Source: Prostheceraeus crozeri (Eukaryota > Platyhelminthes > Polycladida > Euryleptidae). Taken from it: a stretch of DNA of 64,000 nt. Made by a program: the position numbers and the translations under genes. Of the stretch, positions 50,446 through 61,582 are shown one piece after another (within the stretch, counting starts at the first letter, position 1; each line of letters opens with the position of its first letter). The notes under the pieces are model-generated. The model had not been told where the DNA came from, did no database searches, and worked only from the letters and a program-made list of their open reading frames with translations. The stretch is from assembly GCA_907163375.1 (NCBI GenBank), contig CAJQUW010008706.1, forward strand, positions 620,001 through 684,000, read 5' to 3'.

Positions 50446-50762
50446 TTATCTTGAATGACCTATAGGATATGTTTCTAGAGTGTCAATTTTCTTTTCAATT
50501 GTCACTGTATCCGATATCTTGTCTTTAGCCACCTCTTCATCAACTGCCGTTTCAATTTTCGTTATATCACCAACCTCGTCTTTAACCACTTCTTCATCTG
50601 ATATTCGATGAGATTCTGATTTCATCTGATTTTCTGATGATCGAGGAATATCCAGCAATTTTCCATCTTCACCGACACTCAATCCCAATTTGAATCTTTC
50701 TGCTTTCTGTGCCACTATTTCTCGACGAGCCGCAGCCCTCATCTCCTTTTCGTAATCGACAC
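50446..50762 (-). CDS. DMAC2: DMAC2 exon 4 and charged C-terminal tail
   Basis: The acceptor is TGTCTTCAG and the stop is at 50446. It encodes VDYEKEMRAAARREIVAQKA, GLSVGEDGKLLDIP, then a low-complexity tail with two related segments (EEVVKDEVGDITKIETAVD and EEVAKDKISDTVTIEKKID), an internal duplication of about 20 residues. Confidence 0.82.
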
Positions 50763-53087
50763 CTGAAGACAAATTAATCTTGTATACTATTATTCAAAAA
50801 TATCCTACTACTTACAAAGCACCATATAAGTACAATGGCTATCATATAAATTGTTTGAGTTTTAAAAATTGGCTTACCCTCAATGTACAACTTTTCGTTG
50901 CGTTCCTCCAGCAACAAACACGCTAATTCTTTATCTTCTTGCAGCTCTGGAACAGTCATCCCCTCGATGCAAAGGCGTTGTAGTTGTCGTTGAGACCATA
51001 ATGTCGTGAGACCACGAGCAGAGACGTATGGACAATAACTAAGATCGAGAGCGAGCAAAGTACGACGTACATGATAAAGTTGAGAGATGCAGTGGTCATC
51101 TACGAAGGCGCAGGCTCGCAGTGACAAATACTGTAGGTTTTGCAATCCACCTGTAATAGAAAACTTGTGTAACCTCCTAATTTATGAAACTGGTCAGCTA
51201 GTAATCTTCACTTACGCAGGTAGCAGAGCCCTTCATACATTATGGGAGTATTGCCAAGGTCAATTATCTCCAACTTGTATTTGGAGGAAGGTCCGGTGGT
51301 CATATCTCTAGGAAGGAGAGCACGTTTTTTGAGTTGATTCCGACTTCCACGCAACCACTGATCTGAGCCCTGAAACTTCACAGCCCCACCAATCCGAAGA
51401 ACCATTTCTGCAACTGCCACATCATTCCCCAGCCTTTCCAAACTTTCTTTAGAGATCCTGAAAAACACCGGAATTCCATAAAAGGCATAGAATTGCATCC
51501 CTGATTAGACCGGAGCAGGTATCGCAATTCACTCAAGAAAAAAACCGGAAAATCGGGAAAAACCGGGGTTTGAATGCATAAATTTGAAATATTTACATTA
51601 GACTAATTTCGCAAAAAACCGGAAAAGCCTGAAAAAACGGAAAATTGCGATCCCTGGACCGGAGTCCTTTGCCCCTACCATCAGTTACATTAAACTCGAA
51701 ATCATGTTCAAGTAGAAGCCGCTTCAATCAGTCACTAAATTGAATCAATTTACTCCGGAACAAATTGAATTATGTTCATTAGGATTGATATTTTGCTTAA
51801 TCTCAGAACCTCTTTAATTGATTCACATTTTTGTCACAGTTAATGAGCTGCCACATAGATTGTAACTTGAACTGCATAACTGCGCTCTCATTTTATTGGC
51901 TCTGGACAAAATCGCTCGCCAGTGGAAGCTTTTAACTCTATTTCATGATAATTATTCTATCTCTATATAAATACAATGCATAGCAGATAATCATACCAAA
52001 TCATTTCTCCATGACGACACACAGCGGTATGCATTGTATCTAACCGCATGTTCACAATATCCATGTGCTCGTAAATGTCATCGAGTTTTCGCTCACATTT
52101 CTTGTGATTTTATAAGTCATGACAGTCTGTTTTTTTCATTAGGTAGGCCTTTATCTTTTAATCTCATGCCATAACACAGATAAAATTGCCTAGCTTAATT
52201 AGTTTTTGATGAGAATAATGCTGTCTTTAGTTGAGTTTTGAATTCAGCTAAATCCTGTAGTTTGTATTCGAATAGCTCGCATACTACAAGTAGACACACT
52301 ACTTGTAGGCAGGTTGCATGTACAATTGAGCATGCGATGAAAATACGAGTTAGATTGTTCATACATGACAAACTTCGAAACACTGAAATATGACTGGCTG
52401 AACTTATTTTCTACTCATCAAAGCAGTGTTCAGACTTTGCAAAATTCTTCTTTTAATTCCAAACATCACATATCCAATAGATAACAGTTTCATTTCAAAA
52501 TCAATCGACTGGAGACAAAGTTGCCTAAGACTGTACTTTATATAAGATAAATTTAATTAAGAAAGTACTTTACTAAACAACTTTCCTACTAATATTGTTA
52601 TTTGGCCTATTCTTAGACGATCACCGGCCAAATTATCCAACCAGTCAATTAATTGGATTAAATGCGATCGGACAAACATATATCAATGAAGCGATTTACA
52701 CTGTACTGACAGAAGGAATAAATGGGTCAATGAGAAAAATGCAGGCACTGATAACACAATAGTGATACGGCAAATCGAACAGTACATAAGACAGACACAC
52801 TACAAAAAAAATTCATTCAAATATGTTTTATCTTACATTTGTTGTTTGCGAAATCGACGTCGCTGACGTATCATAGCTGAACGCTTCACGTTTTCTTTAC
52901 TGGTATCGTACTGTTTCGTCATTCCAAGTGAATACAACCTCAAAACTTCTATTCCTTCCAGATTTGCCTTTCCCCAATGGCCGATTGTATCCCATGTGTC
53001 GTTGTGTTTGGAGCGTACACTGACCGACTGACTGCTGCTCAACTGCATGCAAGCTCGCCAACTTCTTAATATGCAGCGAGACAGCAT
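50446..53087 (-). CDS. DMAC2: Distal membrane-arm assembly component 2 (complete, four exons)
   Basis: DMAC2 (ATP5SL) is a mitochondrial leucine-rich-repeat protein needed to assemble the distal membrane arm of respiratory complex I. Four minus-strand exons (53087-52837, 51457-51216, 51150-50878, 50762-50446) join with consistent phases (2, 1, 1) to 360 codons. The N-terminus MLSRCILRSWRACMQ is rich in Arg/Ser with no acidic residues, as in a mitochondrial presequence. The family core is clear: LRIGGAVKFQG, MYEGLCYLRGLQNLQYLSL, CAFVDDHCISQLY, LDLSYCPYVSARGLTTL and NEKLYIEGVDYEKEM. Human DMAC2 has 257 residues by memory; the extra length here is mostly a charged C-terminal tail. The related paralogue DMAC2L is a less likely alternative. 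I chose the start for its presequence and in-frame join. Confidence 0.85.
50878..51150 (-). CDS. DMAC2: DMAC2 exon 3 (leucine-rich repeats)
   Basis: The acceptor is TATTACAG and the donor is GAGG/GTAAGC. It encodes the leucine-rich repeats GLQNLQYLSLRACAFVDDHC and LLALDLSYCPYVSARGLTTL, then ELACLLLEERNEKLYIEG. Confidence 0.9.
51216..51457 (-). CDS. DMAC2: DMAC2 exon 2
   Basis: The acceptor is GTTTTTCAG and the donor is CTGC/GTAAGT. It encodes ISKESLERLGNDVAVAEMVL, RIGGAVKFQGSDQWL and EIIDLGNTPIMYEGLCYL. A 141-bp hAT-like MITE lies 58 bases upstream of the acceptor. Confidence 0.88.
51516..51656. mobile_element. 141-bp hAT-like MITE in DMAC2 intron 1
   Basis: The ends are CAGGTATCGCAATT (left) and CAGGGATCGCAATT (right, complement), with a perfect 8-bp duplication GACCGGAG (51508-51515 and 51657-51664). 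Repeats of AAAAACCGGAAAA lie near both ends. Just outside, AATTGCATCCCTG (51491-51503) looks like the end of a second, broken element of this type. Confidence 0.9.
51665..52836. other. DMAC2 intron 1, remainder
   Basis: AT-rich intron sequence between the MITE and exon 1. No further element was resolved. Confidence 0.6.
52837..53087 (-). CDS. DMAC2: DMAC2 exon 1
   Basis: It runs from ATG (MLSRCILRSW) to donor CAACAAAT/GTAAGA, exit phase 2. It encodes the presequence, HWGKANLEGIEVLRLYSLG and a basic stretch IRQRRRFRKQQ. The two leftover bases AT plus G of exon 2 form ATG (Met). Confidence 0.8.
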
Positions 53088-53864
53088 GGTGAACTATAAA
53101 TACAAAGGACATTCATAAGTATAAAACGAAATCCGTAGGACTATATTTTTTGTCAAACTTGAAGAATACCCGAAAACGGCAGGTGGTGTAATCGACTGCT
53201 ATCCTGATAGCGAGGTTTTTCAGCCACTAAAGGAAGCTATCTTTATGCGAACAGACTAGAATGGCAATCGATTACACTGTCGTTTTCGGGCATTCCTCAA
53301 CTTTGATGTCTGACCCTCTATTCAGAGAAAAACCAGTGTCACATTTTGATGTGTTCTTGGTCATCCTAAATGTAGGTGTCATCTTGAATGCATGTGAACA
53401 AAAGGACAGAGAAGTCAAAGTTTTTCTTAAAGCAATATCGATTCAAGCAAAAATTAGTTTCATCAAATTCATGCCATACCTTGCTGAAAAGACTTAGAAC
53501 CAATCAAAGTCATCTGTCCTTAACCATCTCTAGAGAAAATTTACGTGTGCAAAATATGTCTTCTGATATTGGCTATAAGGCTGTCGAATACTCTAGCCAA
53601 AATATATCCTAGCACTGACACTGTTTTGACTATAATTTAATGACTATATGACAATAACTAAAATCCGCGAAAAATCTGAACCCCCTAAGTTGGTTTTTGG
53701 GTAGGATAATCTAAAAGCTGGTGGCAATGTGAAACACACATTGAAAAATACTAAATGTTTCAAGCGCAACTGCAGATTCTAGAAATTCCTTCAACTTGAG
53801 TAAGAGCAACATTCTGCAAGCTTCATGCACCAAGTCCTTTAAGTTCACAGACTGAATATTTACT
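53088..53864. other. Upstream of DMAC2, no supported feature
   Basis: This holds the presumed promoter or 5' UTR of DMAC2. TTTATAG directly before the start codon context could be a splice acceptor for an untranslated first exon, but this is not certain. Confidence 0.35.
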
Positions 53865-53872
53865 GATATGAT

Positions 53873-55805
53873 CAGAGGTGCAACCTCGACCTCGCAGACC
53901 TCAATAGTCTGACCTCGACCTCAACCTCGATTAGGCAAATTTCAATCGAGGTCGAGGTCGGACTGAACAGTAGTCAGATAATTACAGAAATTTTTCACCA
54001 TTTAATGTTTTTTCATTTGTTTCCCTGCTTTTCATACTGATTTGCTTCTTTACCCGTACTTATCGGACACCTCGGACGTAAGAATCTTGAATAAACACAA
54101 AATTTGAATGATTGCAGCTAATACTATGGAAATATAGAAATGTACTTATTGTTCAGCCGCCAGGACGAGTTTTTGCATGGAACGAGAACAAAGATGAGAT
54201 TTTCACAGCATGTTCTACACCAGGGGTCTGAAAACTCCCGCCTAGCTAGTATTCCAGTACGGCATAACGGCTCCTTAATTTTCTTAACTGCATCCGGCCT
54301 AACTGACTTGTAGCAGTTTTCGCAGAAACAATTGTGCTAAAGGCATGCCTTAAGGAAAACTGAAAATTTTAACACGCCCTAAGTTTCCATTACTGTTAGC
54401 CCGTGCCAAGCGCGATAATGAAGCTTTGAAAGAACAAGCTGTGATCTCAGCTCATAGACGAGTACCTAAATGACATTCTGTTGTTGAACGCTTCCTCAGC
54501 CAATCCCGATGTTGTTTCCATCTCAAAGAAACATGTTTCCAATTGATCGTGTCCTATATTTTAACAAATTTGTCTTTTCTTGGAAAGCTTGTTTTATACG
54601 ACCCTGTGCGCCTTCTTGACTACGCGAAATGGCCTAGTTGTCGAAAACGCTTGCCAACCCCTGTTCTACACCCTAAGACTATTACGAAAATGCGCGCCTT
54701 CCGAGTTCCTTCAATCTATAGACAGAAGAAAGAATCAGTTTGATGTGTTTACTCCGACTATGCGAGATCTACTAACTTTAGCGGAATGTCTTATGCTAAG
54801 ATATATCTTCAGGTAATGAAGTCATGCAACCATATACCTCAACCTACAAAACTAAACACATTAGGTTTCATCGAGCATCTTGAAAAGGTAAACATAATTT
54901 TTATAAAATTGTAGCTCAAACCTTAAGCATCTAACCACATTCTTACAAACATCACACATCGAAATCGTCTCTAGCGCTTGATAGAACGTGATAGAAGACG
55001 ATATGAAGACATGGCATGTCCAAAATTATGTAGTAGCTACTGTTGATATATCGCGCATAGTTCGAGTGAACACACCAAGCTGATGTTGGTCGAAAACCTC
55101 AATTAACATGTCTTATACTTTGATATTGTTTGTAGATCAAAGGAACTCGATAGAACTCGGAAAGTGGGCATTTTCGTATAAGTCAGAGTGTAGAAGATTC
55201 TGTGAAAGTCTCATCTTCGGTCGCGTTCCATGCAGAAGCTCGTCCTGGCGGCGGGACTGCAAGTATATCTATATGTTTCCATAGCATTTGTTATAATCAT
55301 TCAAATTTTATGTACACATCTAACTTTGTATTCGAGATTCTTGTGTCCAAAGTAAGCACCTGTTGAGATTGGACGTGAGGGCTCATGCCACTGGAAAATT
55401 TCAATTAAATTTGAATCGCTTTTTCATTTACAAAAGAAAATGTTTTTTAATGATTTTATGTCATGTATTCAGTGATTCTTTGAGCATATCCGTGAATAAT
55501 CATCATTTTTTATCTGCACTTGTTAGTATAAAGAATATATAACACTTTCACATAAACATAAGCATAAAGCACATTATGATGTAGCAATCAACTAATCATA
55601 ACGATCTAAGATTATATTCAGATTTTCAGTGTGTTGACAGACCGTGATTAACAACATGATAAACACAAATATTTTTATTTTCCTTTCATGCACGTGCCAG
55701 ATACCAAAGTCAATCAATGTTATATAACTTATTTCGGGGCCGACCTCGATTCGACCACGACCTTGATCTCGACCTCTATTAAATTTAATCGAGGTTGCAT
55801 CACTG
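53873..55805. mobile_element. Non-autonomous hAT element with GACCTCGACCTC ends
   Basis: Its 1933 bases are flanked by a perfect 8-bp duplication GATATGAT (53865-53872 and 55806-55813). The left end is CAGAGGTGCAACCTCGA and the right end (complement) is CAGTGATGCAACCTCGA. ACCTCGACCTCG-type words recur inside both ends (53881-53966 and 55740-55797). There is no transposase. A further inverted-repeat element is nested inside. Confidence 0.92.
54156..55252. mobile_element. Nested inverted-repeat element inside the hAT element
   Basis: The segment from 54156 (GCCGCCAGGACGAG, GCATGGAACG, GATGAGATTTTCACAG) is the complement of the segment ending at 55252. Weaker similarity continues outward to about 54060 and 55391, where the right end matches the 23.8-kb MITE (GTTGAGATTGGACG). 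It has no transposase. A single arm core also lies at 43073-43137, so the family is dispersed. Confidence 0.75.
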
Positions 55806-57934
55806 GATATGATAATATTATTTTTTTCCTGTTGAAGTAAGTGGTCGTAAAGGAGAGGAAATCTGTGTCATTCGTTAAGAAATTGAAAACACCAGTTTTG
55901 AATCTGAGTGGCTAGAAAATATACAATCTGCAAAGCAACCACTAAACCTATCCAATTTACCAAAAACAAATCAGTCCCTGCCCTGATAGTAGAACAACGA
56001 TTCGATTCCAACTTAAATAGTATCGTTACTACCCGGTAGAGGCAGATTTCAGACAATGATTACACGGAAAAGGTTTTGTTCTCATTCGAATTTATCAATG
56101 AGTAAGCAAAGTTGTCAAAATCTCCCGACATAATTTACTCAGTTCAATGGTCTAGTCTTCCAAGTTTTGATATGACACTCTAATGCAGGATGACTATGTC
56201 GGCGATTGTTCACTTCATTTCGGAAGCCGGAAAGATTTAGATTTTTTGATTAACCTTTTACAATCGGATTCCGAAAAAGTGAGACCTTTGTTTATATAAT
56301 GGCTTCATGCTTTTAATTTTATTAAATTTAATGCTAATTAATTTTATGCCAATAAATATCACGGATAGTCATGCTGGAGGTATGAGGAGAAGCATTGCTG
56401 AGCAGTGATAGATTCATCAAACTCACAAAAATTTGAAATCATCGGCGTATTATAAAATGTTATTATTAGAAAGGCACACATCGATATCGTTTATAAAAAT
56501 GTTGAAAAACAATGGCCCCAAAACAGAGCCTTGCAAAACCCCAGTGGAAGCCTCTATATGGTTAGAGACCGCTTCATGAATTCTCGAATGCCTCTTTGAA
56601 ATAGAAAAGCAACATCAACACACCTTCTAGAAACTAACTTACACGACATATTCGAAAAAGGTAAGAGCAGCTGCTTCTGTCGAGCGGTCTCATGAACCCA
56701 TGCTGAGGTTAAGAATATTAATTTACTTGTACAAATAAAACGATCCAATGATATTTGATAACTTTCTATATGACTCTACAAACGGAACTAGCAATTGCAT
56801 TTGGTCGGAAGGCTTTAAGGTCTTATTTGTCACCAGTTTAAAAATGGGCATAACCGACAGCGTTATTCAATCATACAGGATTTTTTTTGTAGTCACAGAT
56901 ATCATAAATAAGGTAGTAAGTTTACTACCAAGAACAGTCGCACCTTCCTTCAATACCTTGCATGAAATTCCGTCAATGTCAGTATTCGCACGATCGGGAA
57001 AGTTCATCAAAATGTCACGTATGATAGAGGCGTCGAACGGAACATGATAGAAGGATTGCTATCACCAAAGTGCACAATTTGCTGGTGAGATCCAGTACAA
57101 TTTTACTAAATGTCGTGGCAATCTGATAATGATCTGCAAGAATGCTACCAAATTATCTTTCAATACATCAAAGCGATGATCTACAATGAGCATACCTTTT
57201 ATATATGACCAAAATGCATTGCTATCGGACTTCCTCAACTTACCTACCTTAATCTCATGATCTAATTTTACTTTCTGAACAATATACGTAATAGGCATTT
57301 GAGCATGAGATTGGCAAGCTGCTGCCTCGAAGGTAGGTTTCATCTTGAATTGATCGAATAGCCTTTTGAAAGCTCTGCATGCTGCTCTGAACTTTGATGA
57401 ACGTATAGTTTGCCATTTAGATTTCCATTTATATGGCACACCTGAATCCAGTGCATTCTGGATATTCATTTCAATAAATTCCATACGTCATTAACATTTG
57501 CATGACTACTTACGACATTCCATGAGGCTGACTTCAAATGTTGCAAACATAGTTTCCAGTTGTTTCTATTGGAGAAAGAAACTCTGATAAGTTGATCTGA
57601 CGAACAGTGAATGGCAACGTTCATCTAGGTAAAAAAAGCTCTGGGACATATATGTCTGATACTTGCGTATACAGAAAAGTAAAAAGAAGTACTAGGGGGT
57701 TTGTAGATGGTGGCCGCGTAGACTAATGAATATGCTGCTTTAAGAAATTATCCAAATACCAATATCAAAAAGGACTACTGTTTGAAATAGCAACGTTGTC
57801 GGATCACATAATGTCAGGGTAATAATCTCATTCAAAAATTGAGAAGTTCACAATTCGCATAAATGTGATGGGTAGGTGATGGGTATACACATATGATATT
57901 AAGAACTTTGGCATCGTCCAGTGCAATGTGACAT

Positions 57935-60900
57935 CAGGGAATTATAGATAGTGTATCGGGAAGAACAACGCACGATGTTGCGAAATCTGCCTTGACAGGG
58001 AGAGGGTTAACATCTCGCGCTGCAGTGACTGCTTACATGACAAAGATAGAGCGAGAAGCTGTCCCTTCCAAGTTCCAATGCATGCGATAACGTGACTCAC
58101 ACCTTTCATTACCTATGTGTAAATGTGTTAGCTGGGACATTGCTTCGTCTTGCTGACTATCGGACTGTCCGATTCTCAACTTCGCTCGCCATAACGTGTA
58201 TTACCGTGTAACATATATTTTAAAGACAACGTTCAACCGATGGTGTTTTCGTGCTGCGTTCCTAATTGTCGCAGTGGCTATAAGCCCAGGAAAAATGAGG
58301 TCATTGAGAAATGCTCAATGTTTCAGTTTCCAACAGACCCTGCTCTACATTCAAGATGGATGTCTGCTATCCCACGAAAGGATTTTACTCCTAATGAGAA
58401 TCACAGAGTGTGTGAGAAACACTTCAACGACCACGACTTCGAAACAACGTCGACCGACTCACGTGAAAGTAGACGGAAGAGTAGATTATCGCAAATTCTT
58501 CAGAAGAAACGATTGAAATCAACGGCAATTCCTTCAGTGTTCCCAGGGTGTCCTAAATATTTCACCAAATCTCCAACTGTTCCCCGATCTTCAAATTCGA
58601 CTGCTGATTCCCGACGGTCCTTTGAGAACAATAGAATTTGATCAGAGAATCTATTGAGGAAGATTCGTTTGATTCTCTCGATGCTCTGCGTTCGAAACTA
58701 AGTGATTCTTCAAGTCACCCTCTCCCCACCAATATTGTGAAGGTAGATCATCAGTCGTGTTTGATTTTTATGTACGTCAGTGTTTCTAACATCGAACTTA
58801 TGGCTCCTGTTCACAAAGCTACGGTGATCGTCGACGAAAGCATGAGCGTGCGAGTATTCGTGCTGTCATCAAAGTTAGAGAATTCCAACTTTCACCATAT
58901 CTTCAGTGGAGATAAAGTAAAAACTATTTCTCAACTTTGTAACGTTATTGCCTATACGAAGAATTTGTCAGAAAAACATTTAGATAACAACAGTACCTCT
59001 CAGTACCTAGAACTCGCTGCTTCTTTTCTTGAAACATTTTTAGATTGTGAAAGTCAATCAGATGACCCCGAATTTGAAATGTACCACCTAGTAAATTTTG
59101 TTATTGAGCAGCTGCGACTTTGTCAAGTACCAAAGAATGCCAGAAAATATTCATGTAAGACGTTGGCACTTTCTTTTTTGTGGCAGATTACAAGTGCATC
59201 TTTGTATAATAAATTAAGAGATATTTTTATTCTGCCCTCTATGACTACGCTGCGTTCATTGTCTAGAGGATCTGCAGTTGAAACCTGTTCGATTGATCTC
59301 GAGTATCTGCAAAGGAGATCAAGTTTTTTTGGATGACAGAGAAAAAATTGTTACATTGATGATCGACGAAGTCTATACTGCTCAGCGTGTAGAACTCAGT
59401 AATGGACAATTTGTAGGTTATACATCGGATGGCATACCCGCCAAGACCGTTTTAACTTTTATGATTCAGTCGTCTTGTTCAAAATATAAGGATATCGTGT
59501 GTTTAATTCCTGTGTTTCGACTTAATTCCGATATTTTGTACAATGAGTTTATGAGTGTCATTCGTCAAATTGATTCACTTTTTCGTGTTGTTGCTGCTTC
59601 AACTGACAATCATGTGATCAACCGCTCTTTTTTCAAGCGACTTTGTGGTGGTAATCAAATATTTCCTTTTATTAACCATCCTATTCGAGCAGAGGCAAAA
59701 CTGTTTATTTTATTTGATTTCACTCACAACTTGAAGAACATATTCAATAATTTTGTGAATAAAACAAAAATGACACTTCCTGATGGACATAGAGATATTT
59801 TGAACGTTGACGGTGTTTGTAATGCCTCATTTTTACATGTAAAGAAACTGTATTCGAAGGAGGAGAACTTGCCTTTGAAGATAGCAAATGCATTGAAGGC
59901 TCGCTAAATCCGGTTAATATTTCTCGAACCTATCCTCAACATGCGCTGTCAATTTTCCATGAATCAACTGTGAATGCTCTTAGATTTTATGATGACAGAG
60001 ATAGGCAGACAGCTGCATATGTACAGATAATTGTTAACGTTTGGAAAATTGTTTCACTAAAAAATCCTTCCGAAGGATTTCACAAAAGTGATCCTATGTG
60101 TGAACCTTTTCGAAATCTGTCAGATTCTCATGTTTTGTATTTGAGACGTGTCACAAATCTTTTTGAAGACTGGAAGAAGTCTAGACGGTCAGGTCTCACA
60201 GATGAAACATTTTTAGCTTGTATTCAAACTATGAAAGCTCTACCTATGCTAGCAGATTATTTAATAAAAATGCATGGTTTTTCATATGTACTTCTTGGAA
60301 AATTCTGTTCTGATCCTATTGAAGCCCGATTCAAATGAACGGGGGCAACATTTTAATGTCAATAAAACAATTGCTTGAATCAGAAAAGAAAATTCGTGTA
60401 CTTGGTCAAATTCAGCGGAAACTTATTTCCACTGTTATGCATGATGACTCCTTTCTGATTGTTAAACCAGACGCTTTATGTGAGTCCAAGTGGTTGGTGG
60501 ATTTTTTGTCACCAGAATTGTTGGACTTCGACAATTTATTAGAAAATGATGTAAATATTGTTTACTATGTTGCTGGTTACATCGGTAGAAGTGTTGCACG
60601 CCAATTCAAATGTTCGGAATGTAAAATTCTGCTTATTGCAAATGATTCTGTCGACGAGTGTCCACCGTTTACGATTCCTTTGGGTAGTAGCCAGCTTTTT
60701 GAAATGGCCAATCGAGGTGGTTTGGCTAAGCCCTCAGATTTGTGTTTTCTTATAAGCGCGATCGGCTACCTCTCTTACGCTGTCATTTTTGAAATGATGT
60801 TTCGAAATCACGTTTCCTTTCAGAGCAAAATCATCGCTCTCTGTTTGTGAAAGCAACATCTGATGTAATGATGCGCAAATTCTGTAATATATCGACGAGA

Positions 60901-61460
60901 TGCAAATCAAATCATATTGCTGTTGACCATATTCTCACACGAATGTACAATTGTTTGTCAAAGAATGAACTAAAACGAGTGAACAAAGATGAGTCGGCAA
61001 GTATCACAAAAAAATGCAGGAAACTTCAGAGTGATTTTTGATGTACACAATGGTTGTCAAATCATGTAAATATGATGTTGTAAATATTCCTTAATTTTCT
61101 GTGAATAGTTCTTGCAATATTTTCTTATTTGTTGGATGAATGTTTTAACACGAATTTTTGTAAATATTGTAAAATTATGTAAAAAAACAAGAAACTGTAG
61201 AGAAATGCTGCAAACTGTAATAAATTTTCTTGTCATATTCTTCATTGCTTTCATTATTTATATAGTGTATAAAGATGGGGATGTGCGCATATACATGAGT
61301 TATGATATGCAATTAATAGTTGTACATAGCGATTTAGTATCTTGACTTAGGCAACATGAGTGGTAGTGTTCTAAACTACTAATGAAAGTAACCCTCATTA
61401 TGTCAGTAGTGCGACGTTGTTGTTCTTCCCGTAACAAAAGATATAATCTATAATTCCCTG
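57935..61460 (+). mobile_element. P-superfamily transposon, complete ends
   Basis: The element is 3526 bases, flanked by a perfect 8-bp duplication TGTGACAT (57927-57934 and 61461-61468), the size used by P elements. The terminal repeats share CAGGGAATTATAGAT and then, after a variable stretch, CGGGAAGAACAAC. One long THAP-type transposase gene lies between them in the plus direction. It is inserted into the endonuclease region of a minus-strand LINE. Taking out the element plus one duplication copy leaves a continuous LINE frame (VCHIALDDAKVLNIICVY). Confidence 0.93.
58240..61041 (+). pseudogene. THAP-domain P-type transposase, about five breaks
   Basis: The N-terminal THAP zinc finger (58240-58500) has the C2CH set: CCVPNC, the FPTDPALHSRW block, and VCEKHF, for binding the element's ends. 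Then come a coiled region (LIRESIEEDSFDSLDALRSKL) and the RNase-H-like catalytic part: LMIDEVY, VGYTSDGIPAKTVL, ASTDNH, FDFTHNLKNIFNN, LSIFHESTVNALRFY, then SDPIEARF with MNGGNILMSIKQLLESEKK and YYVAGYIGRSVARQF. Frame changes lie near 58635, 59315, 59895, 60335 (with loss of the usual WYRQ-like residues) and 60845. Whether any of these is an intron is unclear, but the overlap pattern fits small indels. Confidence 0.9.
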
Positions 61461-61582
61461 TGTGACATACTATGGCTTCAGCTTTATGCTCAGAAAATGA
61501 ATGCAACTGATAGGACTTGAAGTCTTTATTAACATATTTCAAAAATACTCCCCCACAGCCATGAGTACGGAAACACTGGAAC

